Of a stretch of 64,000 nucleotides of DNA, positions 26,820-39,800 are shown piece by piece. How positions within the stretch are numbered: the first letter of the stretch is position 1; each line of letters opens with the position of its first letter. Below the pieces are notes generated by a model. That model was not told the DNA's origin. It ran no database searches and worked only from the letters and a program-made list of their open reading frames with translations. The translations under genes were made by a program, and so were the position numbers. Origin of the DNA: Distichodus sexfasciatus (taxonomy: Eukaryota; Chordata; Actinopteri; Characiformes; Distichodontidae); contig JAVGVS010000012.1 in NCBI GenBank assembly GCA_032718565.1, positions 4,536,450 to 4,600,449 of the forward strand. Direction: 5' to 3'.

Positions 26820-27774
26820 GAACCAAGCTGTTTATGGTGTTTATTTCAATGGTAAATATGGGTGGAGGTGATGTAAAAGTGGCACAACATGTGCCTATTG
26901 ACCAAAAGATTGTGGGTTTAAGTCTGGCTCCATCAGCACTACCATCATTGAGTCCTTGAGCAAGACCCTTGGAGTTACCAAGTTGCTACAGGGAGAATTT
27001 GCTAAATGTCATAAATTAAATGAAATAATTTTAGACATTATGTGGTGATCAAATGGCTCCAAACTTTACAAACAATTCACATCAGTGTTCATTAACACAA
27101 TCAAACGTAATAACATTTCCATCAAAAATGAAATGTAATAGTATTATTACTTTAAAAATTCACATTTTCAACCACATTCCTGCTGGGATGGTTCACATCA
27201 ATAGTAATTTTACAAATAAATACAATACTCCTTAAAAACCTCCAGTGCACAGTGACACAATAACACATGATTATGCCATATATTCAGTAATGATGCTTAA
27301 AAATGTACTAATATCTTAGGCAGCAACATAACACAAATGTAACACAAGTTTTAGCTACACCTAACTAGCTGAAAAGTACACAACTAAGTTGAATTTCATA
27401 TAGTCAGGGATTTAATGAGCCAGCACAATTGTATTCCCCCCATTTGTGAGTACAATGTACAGCGCTTACGTCTACAGTGCGAACTTTGTCATCCAGTACT
27501 TTAAACTGTTTAAGGCATTTTAGGTAGGTGTGCATATATTTACAAGATTGCAAAAATGATATCATGTTAAATAAATACGTAAATAAATTAATTCCAATTA
27601 AATAAAAAAAGTTAGGCCCATAGGTGAGAGCAATTCATATCTCTTCTGTGGCCAATCTTTTGAGTTCCCAGTTTTTTATGGGAGAGAGTATTACACCATG
27701 GCGTGTTTATAAATGATGAGCTTCTGTGTAATACAGCACTTTCTCCCCTTTAAAACACATTATTTAGTCCTTTG
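26820..27774 (-). other. ghsr: ghsr 3' flank / probable 3'UTR
   Basis: This 0.95 kb AT-rich stretch lies downstream of the ghsr stop on the minus strand. A minus-strand AATAAA (TTTATT at 26840-26845) would place the ghsr transcript end within 50 bases of the fndc3b end. Positions 26868-27010 hold a decayed tRNA-type SINE (B-box-like gtgggtttaagtc). No other gene is seen. Confidence 0.4.
26868..27010 (+). mobile_element. Decayed SINE between fndc3b and ghsr
   Basis: A tRNA-like B box (tgtgggtttaagtctgg) is followed by a cttgagcaagacccttgg word common in fish SINEs. It lies in the proposed ghsr 3'UTR. Confidence 0.5.
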
Positions 27775-29814
27775 TCATGCGCTCCCGCTTGATTCATTCC
27801 ACACTGGAAAGTTCTCAGTGTTCACCACAGTGGATACTGGCCGTTCAGGGACCTGTCTTACTCCGAACAATCTGCAGGCTGCAACTCGGAACTTCTTCGA
27901 CATGATGTTGTATAGGATGGGATTGATGGCAGCGCTGAAGTAAAAGAGGACAAAGGAGATCAGGTTGCAGTATTCACTAATCTCAGAGATGAGGGGAGAA
28001 TTGGCTTCGGACGACTTGGAGAAGAGATAGCGGCCTACGTGGAAGGGAAGCCAGCACAGCACGAAGGCCAACACAACTACAGCTGGGGGAGAGAATGAGA
28101 GAGAAAACAACATTAGAGAGGACACTTAGAGGGCACCTATCTGGAATATGGTGCATGAAATTCAGTCTTCATGTAGGTCAAATAAATACTAGATTTAAAG
28201 ATGTTCTCTAAAATATGTTTGATCAAAAACCTTGTTAAATGTGTCATTTATGATTGCTGAATCCTTTATAGTTTTCACTAAAGGACATATAATTGGGGGA
28301 GTGCACATAGGCTGAATTACTTAATCTACTCTTTAATTTTTGAAAATCTTTGAATTTTCTGTGATTAAGTGACAGTATGGTATGATAATTTTATGAGTTC
28401 ATTTTTGTTCTAACAAATATAATAATATTAATATAATGCTATATACAATCAATAATAATAAACTCAGTTAAACTGTTTTAGAAATTGATTTATATACAAT
28501 GCAATAGAATTAAATTCGAATTTTATCCTTACATTTATTTTTATATAGCTTTTTTGACAATAATTATTTACACCTTCAAATGGTTATTTTGACACTTTAA
28601 TATTACACATTTTAAAACTAAAACAGCATCAGCTTTTTTTTTATTAATCGCCATTATATTAACATTTTGTCTAAACGTAAAATAATTCGGATTAAAAAAA
28701 AGTTTTGAGACTTTTGTAGTATGTATATTACAGCACTTCATATATTGGATTTTAAAAACTACATCGTGTCCATGAAACACTGTGATCTTGTCTGTTCAGT
28801 CTACATCTAATTTGGTCCGGTATACCACACAAATAACACTGATTTTCAACAGGTTTATTAATTCGAGGACGTTATGGTGACATTGTAAGGACGTCACTTT
28901 TGTTAACTCTAAATGAGTCATCTTGATTTTATACGAACGCTTTACAAAAACCTTTTCGAGCGTCAACACTAACTGTTCTCTGACAACTAAGACACCAGTT
29001 AAGAGTCGATTAACTGGACCTCACCTAACATCTTAACTGTCTGTTTGTTGTTCTTGTCCCGACTACAGACGGGTCCAAACGGGTTCTTCTTCCTCTTCCA
29101 CAGCCTTCTGCCTATGAGGCTGTACAGCACGCTCAAGCAGAGCACTGGCAAGATGAAGAAGACGCTGGACACCCACACCATGATGGTGAGCAGCCCGGAC
29201 TGGATGGCGTACTCAGTGGCTTTGCACTCGTTGGTCTCGGACGGGTCGGTGCCGTTTTCGTGCTCGACCCCAACCAGGACGAAGATGGGAGCCGCGCTGC
29301 AGAGAGCCACCGTCCACAGCAGCATGATGATGCCTTTCACCCGGCTCCGCGTCACCAGCACTTTGGCGCGCAGCGGAAAACAAATGGCGAAGTATCTCTC
29401 CACGCTGAGGGCCGTGATGCTGAGGATGGTGGAGTAGGTGCAGCTCTCGCTGACGAATTGGAAAAGTTTGCACAGCTGCTCGCCGAAGTTCCACGGCCGG
29501 TAGCGCCAGATGCGGTAGAGGTCCAGCGGCATGCAGAGGAAGATCAGCAGGTCCGACAGTGCCATGCTGCACAGGTACAGGTTGGTGGTGGTTCGCATGT
29601 CTCGGTATTTGCTGACCACCAGGATGGTCAGAAGGTTCCCCGTTATACCGACGAGGGACAGCAAAGAGCAGGTCACGGTAATTCCAGACAAGATGGGCAC
29701 CGGGAAGAGCTGCAGCGGGAAGTCCAAGTCTGTCTCCGTCTCGTTCTCCACGATCCCTCCATCACACAAACTGAGGCTGAGCGGACAGATGGACACGTTG
29801 GTCCAGTTGGTCAT
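27775..29814 (-). CDS. ghsr: Growth hormone secretagogue (ghrelin) receptor, 365 aa, complete
   Basis: Two minus-strand exons, 29025-29814 and 27775-28082 (TGA), flank a 942-base GT-AG intron and join in phase 1 to give 365 residues; human GHSR1a has 366. It is a seven-helix class A GPCR for acylated ghrelin that couples to Gq at the plasma membrane. Visible marks are N-terminal glycosylation sites (NWT, NVS), ALSDLL in TM2 with the conserved Asp, the TM3 segment FVSESCTYS with the ligand-binding Glu, ERY at the end of TM3, CWLPFHVGRYLFSKS in TM6 and NPILYNIMS in TM7. The intron falls just before TM6, as in mammals, so a retained-intron short form (GHSR1b type) could end at an in-frame stop about 26 bases past the donor. 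The second extracellular loop has mammalian length, so this is the standard type and not the long-loop percomorph variant. Which teleost copy (a or b) it is cannot be told. Confidence 0.96.
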
Positions 29815-30180
29815 AATGGTGGGTGCTCAGAGAGAAATGCACAGGTTTAACGTCATCGTTCTTTTCTCTTCTTTGGTTTTCTGATCTAATAAAGCGCACG
29901 TTTGAAGCGCAAAAACCAATCTTTCCTCCAATCCTTCCTATATCGCGCACAAAAATATTCTCGACAACAGATTGAAAGTATTACACGAGAATAGGATTAA
30001 CGTAGACATACATACATTTTTTTTTAAGTTAATCATTACTTTCCCAAATTGTTCATGCAGTTGCACGGACGTGCGCACGACTGGTCTGCTTTCCGCGCAC
30101 TGACGCGCGCGTGCGGCACTGCGAGGGATGCGCGTGGAACCGCGTGGCGCTACACATGCGCACACAAGCTGAGCGTAACA
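29815..30180 (-). promoter_or_regulatory. ghsr: ghsr 5' flank with small CpG-rich patch
   Basis: Sequence upstream of the ghsr ATG. Positions 30061-30165 are unusually rich in CG (repeated gcgcac, cgcgcg and gcgtgg words) against AT-rich surroundings, which fits an unmethylated promoter or first-exon region. No clear TATA box or transcription start can be placed. Confidence 0.35.
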
Positions 30181-33154
30181 CGGGTCGATTTCTGCTCTGA
30201 CTCTACCTGTACTTAAACACCTATATTTTGTGTTTCTGCTATTTTATTCTGTTCAGTACTATCATACTGACGTTTATCTGACGTTGCAGATAAATAATTC
30301 AGATCTAATTAAAATATGTATTTGCTGTGTGCATTTATTGAAAGGTGCAAACAATGGCTTATTAGTATTAGCACTAATACTAGATTATTTGTAGTGAAAG
30401 GGCTTAATTTTTTATATTGGACAAGCTCCATGCAAGCTCATGTTACTGTTATCCATGTCAAATGTTTGTTCTTATGTTCTGTTTGAAGATGTTATATTGT
30501 GTAGCTTTTCAAGAAAGAACCTGCATGGTTAAAAGCTACTTTTTTGAGTAGATAGCTACACTTAAAGCTACAGAGAAAAAGAAGCTAAGTACATGTAATC
30601 TCTACAGTAATACTTAATATTTGTGCTGCAGGAAACCCTTAAATTTGTGAAACACAATGTTAAAAGTTACATGAAAATCTATATTTGTAAACAGTGTAAA
30701 ATGTCAAATTCCAAAAAGATTTCAAACATGTTTTGGAGGTAAAGAGTGTTGATAGAGTTCTGAGTGCATCTAAATTGAGTTAGTTGCTCACCCACACTGT
30801 TGTTACACTCACAATTATGAGGGCACTTGAAGAGTGGTGCATGACCCTCACAGCAACACGGAATGCACTTCATGGTTGCGTCATTTGGGGACATTTTTCA
30901 AGTGACACATTTATGGATGTATAGACATAAAATGACCTTTGCCATGTTTGAGGTGATAGTGTGTGGAATGTATTTCCTTAAATCTTTGTAGAAATGGTTA
31001 CATCCCAGGGCTTCATATATCAAACCAATGTCTATGCCACAGGCAATTTTACAGCAACAGAAAGTGTGTGGTGCTGTACCCTGAGGAAAGAGAAAAGAAA
31101 GAGAGGTGTTTCACATACCCAAATAAAGTATTTATGAATGAAAACTTTGTTCTACCATGCCACATCCCTCTAAGCAACACTGCAGTATTTTTACACCAGT
31201 TACACTCCCCAGGGCAGAATTATACAATTGTGCTCCTAGACACTGCACCTGAGCAAAACATTAACCAGTTGATGCACGATGTCTACCTGACTGATAAACC
31301 GTTGATTTTTTTTTTTTTTTTAACACAACAAAAAAACACGAGAAAAAATACTTTTTAACAATTGAGAATGCCGAATTGAACCCATGGCCAGTTTGCAAGA
31401 ATGAAAATTGGTAGATTATTTTCTGCCAACACAAACCTAGTGTCAAATTAATCAGGACCAAAATATATTAATTAAATAATTAAGACAAATGACAATTGTC
31501 TAATCAGATTTGGCATAATATAGGCAATTTATACCAAAAAGCCTTATCAAATATAACCTTATAACCTTAAAATATGAGTGACTCACTTATTACATAGTTC
31601 AGAAAGCAAATAGGAACTACAAAACTAAAATTAATCATGCCAGCACCAAATGAAAGGGAAGAGGTTGATTAGATAAAGGTAGTGTGGAAAATAGCCTAAA
31701 AGTGGAAGTAATTACGATTCCTGATTATGATTCATCTAATAGTTGGTTGTTTCTGTCCATTGTTTATGGGCAAAATAAATGGGGTAATCAAGATTTTGCT
31801 CTGGGGCTACAATGGGTTAGTGCTGCCTCTCTCTGATTCAGCGAAAACAGTATTTGATGCCTCCCCTTTCTGTGTAATTAAACACTTAATTGCTTCAGAT
31901 CTTCAGGCTAAATGTCAAAGCTTATTTGCAAAGTGAAGTAGGATAACAAACAGCAGACCTATACTTAAGTCAAAAGGAATTTCAGAGGAGGTAGACTAGA
32001 ATTATACATAAATAAGAGGAGTGGGTCACAAAGCCATTGCTTAAGCTCTGATACTCCAGTGATTCACAGTAAGAGCCATTTTATCCCAACTGAGGAAACT
32101 TAGAGCATTATAGTTATAAAAGAATTTATAAAATAAGTTATAAAAGGACCCAAAATAAGATCCAATAAGATACACTCTTAGTTCATCCCAGATGAAGTTA
32201 CTATTCAAAATTCTGCCATTAAAAGAAACTGCACTGATTTTCATCCTTGGTTAACAGTGTCAGTTGGATTACTCAGGAATGGCAACGATCTGAAACTCAA
32301 GAAAATGTTCATGTCTGAACGCCCCACATGAAACTAATTAACACTTTGGCGTGGCCTAGTCATAGTCATGTCGTTGAACCCATTCCTGGTGTGGCAGATT
32401 TTAAATGTTCATGCTTGAAGATTGTCCAAATGGCTCTGATTTTGCAGATGTTCATTGTCATTAATGAGAAAGACAGATTTCCAGTTAGCAGAAGCTTCTG
32501 GTTGTAGTTTTTTGTAGCCACTTAAATTTGCTGCAACAGTCAGTTGTTTTGGTGGCAATAAGAAGCTATAAAAATACAGATTGACATTTTCACTAAAATA
32601 CATTACAAAATAATTCAAAACATTTTTTTGTTTCTGCATGTTCCCTATGCTTTTGGAAAACACACCACTGTTCAGTTCTAACTGACAAGTTTAAACATTA
32701 CTTAATGTTATTGTAAATAGTAATTAATATAAATCTGTATAATTATAATATGGAATAACAAAACTATTATTACTTATGTAGTAGTATTAGTAATTCAAAA
32801 CGTATAACAATATAACTAATTATATATATATATATTACATTATTATTATTTTTATTTTAAATCCTTTTTCAAAGCTCGCATTGGTCCTCCTGCAGTTCCA
32901 GCGCCGGCCACATGAGGGCAGGAGTCTACAAGTTTAAAACAACGCCGCTTCCTCGGCACTATTTCTGTTTGATGTGCTCGCGGCCCTTCCTTATGACCAT
33001 CTATTGTCTTGATAACACGTTTCCCAAAAATATTTTAATATGTTTAACCACTGTGCCACCAATAATGATATTTTAAAATAGTCATGTAGCAAAGATTTGA
33101 ATCTTTTTAACCTAAACCAATACAACAAATTCAAGGTGAATATAAAGAAGAAAA
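30181..33154. other. Intergenic region between ghsr and matn2, no gene found
   Basis: About 3 kb of AT-rich DNA between the start of ghsr and the end of matn2. No exon-like reading frame with splice borders was found on either strand. Positions 30530-30600 hold an agctac-rich repeat, 31305-31325 a poly-T/poly-A tract, 32820-32850 a TA-rich stretch, and 32880-33000 a locally GC-rich segment with a CTCF-like word. The junction of two ancestral gene blocks should lie here. Confidence 0.6.
32908..32921 (+). promoter_or_regulatory. Possible CTCF-like site
   Basis: The word CCACATGAGGGCAG differs at one position from the usual CTCF core (CCACNAGRGGGCAG) and lies in a small GC-rich island between ghsr and matn2. 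It is only a motif match; such words also occur by chance and in fish repeats. Confidence 0.2.
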
Positions 33155-33175
33155 CATAGTCTGGTTTTGATATAA

Positions 33176-33181
33176 TTTATT
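33176..33181 (-). terminator. matn2: matn2 poly(A) signal candidate
   Basis: A minus-strand AATAAA (TTTATT on +) lies 254 bases past the matn2 stop and is followed by a T/G-rich run. It would give a 3'UTR of about 280 bases. Confidence 0.45.
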
Positions 33182-33434
33182 TTATGATACTCTTGGACTC
33201 TTGGATTTGTTTTAGATTTGATTCCTGAATGTTATCAAGCAAAAAAAAACAAAAAACAAGGACTCTGTTTTAATGTCATCTATTTACAACTGTTCTTAAA
33301 ACAACTACTGAAACCCATAAAGGAGTAGTAAAGGGTCCACAGGCGAGTCATTGGTCTTATAGCAGATATAAGTGGTATATTAAATAGAGTATATAACAGC
33401 TTATAATGCTTGGTGAAATATTAGATGTTGGCCG

Positions 33435-33881
33435 TTAAATGTGTCTTGTTTGGTTCTCCAGCATTTGAATCCTCTTTGCCACTGATTCTAGTGTATTTTG
33501 TCAAGGAATAAAGAAAACAGGCAAAAAGTATTACAGTATTGAGTGAATAAATTCTTATCAATGTGAAATAAATGTTTGTTTTTCTGATTTAGTCTGACAT
33601 TTCATTGCATTAAGTCTTATTTAAAATGCTTGTCTTAATTAAAATACCAAGTAAATTATAAACTCAGTTATTAGAATGCTATTTAGGCAAAGCCTGTGTT
33701 TTTGGTGCAGCTCCTGCAGCTAAAATTAGATTATGTCAACATTTTCTTAGTTAAAACTAACATTTTGCAGTGCATACAAGACAAAGGATATATTTTTGTG
33801 TGATTTTGTTCAAAGCTTCAGTTGTCTGACTTTGGAATGACAACAAACTCTCACAGCTACAGAGGTCCTCGGATGGTTGAA
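33435..33881 (-). other. matn2: matn2 coiled-coil exons split by an AT-AC (U12-type) intron
   Basis: Exon 33792-33881 encodes the cysteine pair and first heptads (LCSCESLLSF...TEALNKITQK), and exon 33490-33435 encodes LESVAKRIQMLENQTRHI and the stop. The 301-base intron 33491-33791 starts ATATCCTTT and ends in AC. A TTCCTTGAC branch word sits about 10 bases before the end. These are the three hallmarks of a minor-spliceosome AT-AC intron. The reading frame (phase 1, codon TTA = Leu) is kept exactly. Matrilin genes are known to carry an AT-AC intron at this point, which supports both the family call and the end of the gene. Confidence 0.93.
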
Positions 33882-36800
33882 CTGGAAGACAGGATAAAAA
33901 ATAGAAAATAATAAAAATAAATTTGGATATGAAAGCATATGAAAGCTTCTATTGGAAGTTTGCACAATTAATTTATTGTTATATTTCTTGAGAATGTTAA
34001 ATATATAACTAATAACATCTTATTGAATCCATTTTTTTAACATCAGCATCTCAACTGGAAACACACATTTCCAAAACCTGAAACATGAGATTGAAGGAAC
34101 TTGAAACCCCCAATACATAGATTATTAATGTAGTTTATTGCTCCCTTGGTGAACTGCACTTATCTGTCCAGTGGCTTGTGTAGCGAAGAGAGACGCCTGT
34201 CTCCTGAATATAATGTTCTTTTTAATCTAGTCTCTATGGATTTTCAGATCAACTCAATTACCGATAGCTCCATAATTTGGATATTAAATTGAGCTATTAT
34301 TGCAATAAAATATTGACTTTCAATACTTTAAAAAAGACCTTTAGAGAGGCAGACATTACCCAGAAATACAGAAAATATTTAACTGTAAATGACAAAAGCG
34401 CCTGTGGAGCAGTGCTTGGGGAAGGTATCTGGTTCTGGATTGGTAAAGGTACCACTGAGATATTCATGAGCAAGGGTTGAAGGGTCTTGTTGGTAGCGTG
34501 ACGGTTAGGATGTTCACACTGTGATCAGAAGGTCGCGGATTCAAATCCCAGGACCGGTGAAGGTACCACTGAGGTACTCATGAGCAAGGTACTGTCCCTG
34601 GGCACTGCCCATTGCTCCTTCATTCTTTCTTTCTTTCTTGCAGGGCAGTAGGAGAGAGCTGGATTTGAACCATTTACCTCTTGGTTCATAGGTGAGTGTC
34701 CTACCACTAGGCCATCACCACAACAACACTTTTTACTTCATAAAAGGTACATTATGTTTTTACACGCGAATACCAATGGGTATTATTTCATGATTGTAAT
34801 TCTATGCAAATGGATGACATTCTGCAGTACTGGCCATATCCAAACACATCACTGTCTTTATAAAGTGCCTGATTCTGGATTTAAGATTCAAGATAAATCC
34901 TGATTTTATATCAGAAATCCATTGACTGAGCAGTGTAAAGGAAATCTAGTAGTAAATCCAGTATTTTTCAATGTAAGAAACATTAAATAAGGATAAATGC
35001 AGAAGCCCTATAACTGAGACAAAACTTACAGAACATTAATCACACATTGCACCCAGAAGATGCGTAAAATTTGTCCCAATCTCTCTTTCTGAGCTAAGTA
35101 GTTCACCAGATCAGGTATCATACCTTCACAAGTCTGGAACTGGTTCTTCAGTTTGTCAGCAATCTGCTCCATGTGTCTGAAGTCCTGGACATAGTACAGA
35201 TGTTTCTCCTCTGGTTCTGAAGCCATTATTCGCAACTCTTCCTCTAGGGCCTTCCCCACTCCCACAGCATATATACTGATCCCTGCAAAGAAGAGACAGT
35301 TGCTGTGGGTTTCAAGATTCAAGATGCTTTATTTGTCACGTGCAAATTATACAGGTACAACATGCAGTGAAATGTATCAATATGTGAAACGTTTATAAAA
35401 ATGACTCTTAATAAATGCTATTCTAAGCAGCTTTGGAGTGTTTACAATGTAATTTCGCACAAGATGAATCATGCTCCAGTAATTTTGTGTTTCTAAACAG
35501 ACTGCCAGCTATCATTAACTTGTTTTCAGACATATTTTGAGCCTTCCATTAATTTAATATTGTTTCTGAACAGATGGCAGACAAATTAGACTTAAAGATA
35601 TGAAGCAAAGACTTAAAGATCTTTAAAAAAAATCCTTCCTTGGATCACTTTTGGTAGCTTCTGACCACTGAAGATCGAGAACATCCCTACACTTTTGGAG
35701 ATGCTTTGGGCCAGTCATTTATCCATCACAATTGGGCCCTTACCTGTTTGTATTCTCACAACACACCAGCTTCAAGGACAAAATGTTAACTTGCTGACAT
35801 ATATATCCCCCTCACTGCCAGCTTCCATGGTAAACAATGTCATTCACATCGTCTGGTAGTGGACATAATGTTATGGCAGATTGGTTTATAATTAGGTGAA
35901 AGATGGAGTAATGAATAAAAGTATAATGATCTACATCGATACATTGCTTCAGTGATCAATGAACCCATAGCATCGATCCAAAATAAGGACATCATTCAGA
36001 CATGGTTGTTATTGTATTGTCATTTTGGAACAAGAGATCTAGTCTATTAAAATAAAAGATTTAATAGATTGAGGATTTAAAAGTGTGTTTAGGAAGAATG
36101 ATATTTTAGCTGCTTTTGTGACTTGATTGTGTTAAATCAGCATGATATTGTCTCATATTGTTATTGATTGCCGGCTCCTGAGCTGAAATTGAATTGAAAT
36201 ATTATCGTAGCAGACTCTGTGATATGGGCAGACATCCAACTGATATACTGTATCACGATAAAACCTGTTAATTCCATTACCTGCCGATTTGGCCATAGAG
36301 GCCCATTTGCTTACATGATCCTGTGAGCGCCCGTCTGTGAAAAGCACAGCAAGGCGGGAGACTCCAGTTCGGCTCTGCTTGAAGCTGTGCTCCACCAGGT
36401 GCTGCAGGGCCAAGCCGGTCCTGGATCCTCGCCCCATGTAGCGCACAGTGGCCACGGCCTTCTGCACCTCCTTCAAACTACTGTACTGCCCCAGTCCGAA
36501 CTCACTTTTCACCGAGCTGGAGAACTGCAGGAGGCCGACTCTTGTGGTGCTTGGCAGCGCCCCCACCAGACCAATCACGAACTGCTTTACCACCTCGAAG
36601 TTGTCTACACCTACACTCTTAGAGCCATCGAGCACTAACATCAGGTCCACTGCCCCGTCTCTGCATTCAGGTTCTAGGGAAAGAGGGTGGTGTTGAAGAA
36701 AATGAAAATTACACAAAAAAAAAAATGGAATCAAATTACATTTTTCTCATATGATACAGAGGTTCTGCAGAATACTACCTTATTAATAATCGAAAATATG

Positions 36801-39800
36801 AATTAAACTACTGTTAGCTCAGATTAAAATGAAGCTTACTTGTTTTACTTGGTATTGTAATTAAGGCTCTAATAATAATATTATTAATAATCTCAAAGTC
36901 TAGTTGATGTCAAGCTTTAAACTGGCTAATGTTGGTCCAGAAATAAGTCACTGCTAGAAAAATGAAACTACAAAAATGGCACTGTACTTTTGCAGCTCTT
37001 GCCATCAGCAGCAAGTACGTAGCCGTCGAAACAAACACACAAGTATGAAGCAGGCTGACTGATACACTGATGATCACAGCCATGATCCACCATCTGACAT
37101 AAATCCATACCTGGAAGGTTGAAGAATATGTACACCATTAATCCCAATATCTGACATGTGGAAAGTCTTCTCATGAATATTTAACTACATCTTAAATTAA
37201 TATTTTAAAATGTAGATCTCATAATGTACATAATATGCTTCTAACTGATAGAATATATACACTCAATTTTTTATTAAAATAAGATAAAATAATAACAATT
37301 ACTTATTCACATTGTCTCGAGGAAGCAGAATATTGCTTAAAACAGATGATGGATATTGTGTCAACCAATACTGAAACACATTTATTACACTCTAAAATGA
37401 GACAGTGAAAATATTTTTTCTTATATTGCCTTTGTATTCCAGGACATTTGTGATGAAATGCTGACTGACTGAGGTGCAGCTTGTCAGATTTACTGGGTGA
37501 ACTATGCAGGAATTACAGCCCACTTCACACACTGTCCTACCATTTCAGAGGATTAAATATGACCAGACAGTTGGCTGCTCTTCTGTGTCCGTCATGTTGT
37601 TGTGTAATTTGTCCATGCAATGACATTTGCATCTGTGGTTGGTATCTTGGTAAAATGCCAAATCATCATGAACAAAGATCAAATTGGACTGATCTTAACA
37701 AAAGCAGCCAACTTTGCATATCCTCACCCTCTTGAAATAATGGCCTAGGTCATATGTTCAAGGTTTTCTAAATAAAATGGTTTAATTCACACTCTTGACA
37801 TAAGCCATTATACTTCCGGGATATGATCGCACGATCTGTTCAACTGAGCAACAAAGTCTGAAAACCAAGTCTGAATCCAAACTGGAAACCAAAACTGGAA
37901 CCTGGAGCACAACAGCACATTAACACACTATCCTTAACACCGTTCAATAAACCATACACGTCAAAGACAACGGGGAGAGGCAAGTGCAAATACAAACACA
38001 GCACGTTAGGATAAACAAAGCTAAAAGAGGATGGGAAAGATAAGATAAGTTAGCATCTACAGTATTGGCAGAACGGGTGATATTATTCAATACATTGATA
38101 GGCAATGCTCAAACCAAGCTGGACTCTTTGCAATGTAAAAGTGCACACATGCCATTGCAATATACCAAGATATATAGCTGATATGGATTGCTAGATAATG
38201 ATTAAGTCAAGAGTTTTGTCCTGTCTGGGCACTTTTGTTTTCTGATACATTTTAACTCAGCAAAATGCATTTCTCAGAATGTATTTTCCCAGGGAAAAAA
38301 AATAGAAAGAGATTTGATAAACAAATAAATAATGTAGTTAAGGGTGTTATTTTAGTAGTTAAGGGAGTTATATATATACTGTAAAATTACTGTACTGTAT
38401 AAATACTTTTTCAAAAAAGCTAGCAATTTGTATTTTAATCTCTAACCCTTTTACTTTAAATCCAAACTATGATACAATTATCAATGCTCAATTTCAAATG
38501 GACTGCAAAGTCAAAAAAGCATATTTATTCAGGAAAACAAGACCTCAGATTATTTACTGTCCCTAATCCTCTTCACAAGCCCATATTTGTTACATGCTCA
38601 TCTCTCTCTCAGATTGGAGATAAACAGCCTGTGGGATTAATGATGACATCACAGATCATTAGAGTTATGTAAGAGCCAACAAGACCGTTGCACTTCCGCT
38701 TCAGGACTGTGCCTGAGGGAGGTGCAGAAAGCCTTTCCTAAATTCATTAGCACACCTTTTCAAATTTAAACCAGCAATTCTACACCATGGCTGAATGTTC
38801 TGGGCTGAAATTGCCAAGAAATTATGAACTTTTCCAGGAGTTCTGATTCAGACATTGGAATTTTAACTCCTGAACCCAGACAGTCCCTTTTAAGACTTTT
38901 AGTATTTTTGAAAGACTTACTCTGACATGTTTTGCCATCTGACCTCAGTGTAAAGCCAGTTTTACAACGACACTTGTATGAGTCTTCAAAGTTCACACAT
39001 TCATGTTCACAACCATGATCTTCCACTGCACACGGGTCCATTCCTGAACACAAAACCATTGCACAATACACCATTTGTCAATCAGAACCTGGTCAATTTC
39101 TGACCATAGTGCCACTACTTTCACAATCTGATTTGAATGGTGAAAAGCTTTCATCAGAGTTTAGGAAGCAGTATGAGTTGGGCAGAAAGGTCAAAGATGT
39201 TTGAAACAATCTACCATCCAAAAAAATCCACTGAATCCTAACATTGGAAAACAACATTTTTTAAAAAGATGGCTCAGAAGCTCTTACTTTGACATGTTTT
39301 GCCATCTGGTCTCAGGGTAAAGCCTGTTCTACAGCGACACTTGAATGAGTTTTCAACGTTCACACATTCATGTTCACAGCCATGATCTCCCACAGCACAT
39401 GGGTCCATTCCTGCAAACAAAAATTCAATATATTTTTTGCCATTTACAGACTGCTAATCATTACAGGGGCAGTTGGTAGCGTAACAGTTAGGTGTTTGCC
39501 CCATGATCGGAAGGTCACCAGTTCGAATCCCGAACCAGTAAAGGTACCACTGAGGTACTCAAGAGCAAGGTACCCTCCTCAAGCACTGCTCTCTGGGTGC
39601 TGTCCATGTCAGCTGCCCACTGATCCTTCACGGCGGGGTCAAATGAAGAGGTCACACGTTGTTGTGGTGCACTGTGTGCTGTGCTGTGGTGTGTTCACAA
39701 AGACAAAATTTCATTCACTTTAGATTACCTGCCCTGTACACAACTTTTCAGACCACAGTTTCTGACCACAGTGCCGCTGTCAGTGTGGTATTATTTAAAC

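Noticed and set aside
29260..29850. 196-codon open frame on + strand
   Set aside because: It is antisense to ghsr exon 1, low in hydrophobic segments and rich in Gln/Arg/His, a shadow of the receptor coding sequence.
29531..30165. Extra small coding genes upstream of ghsr
   Set aside because: Short frames here lack splice or start context and lie in the CG-rich promoter patch.
34645..34735. tRNA gene on - strand
   Set aside because: It has A and B boxes, but the arms do not give a clean cloverleaf and it sits in a SINE cluster; best read as a SINE head. The same applies to 19638-19710.
35026..35123. Alternative matn2 C-terminus reading past the donor at 35123
   Set aside because: It lacks the coiled coil and ends in intron sequence. 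The spliced form has a proper matrilin coiled coil.
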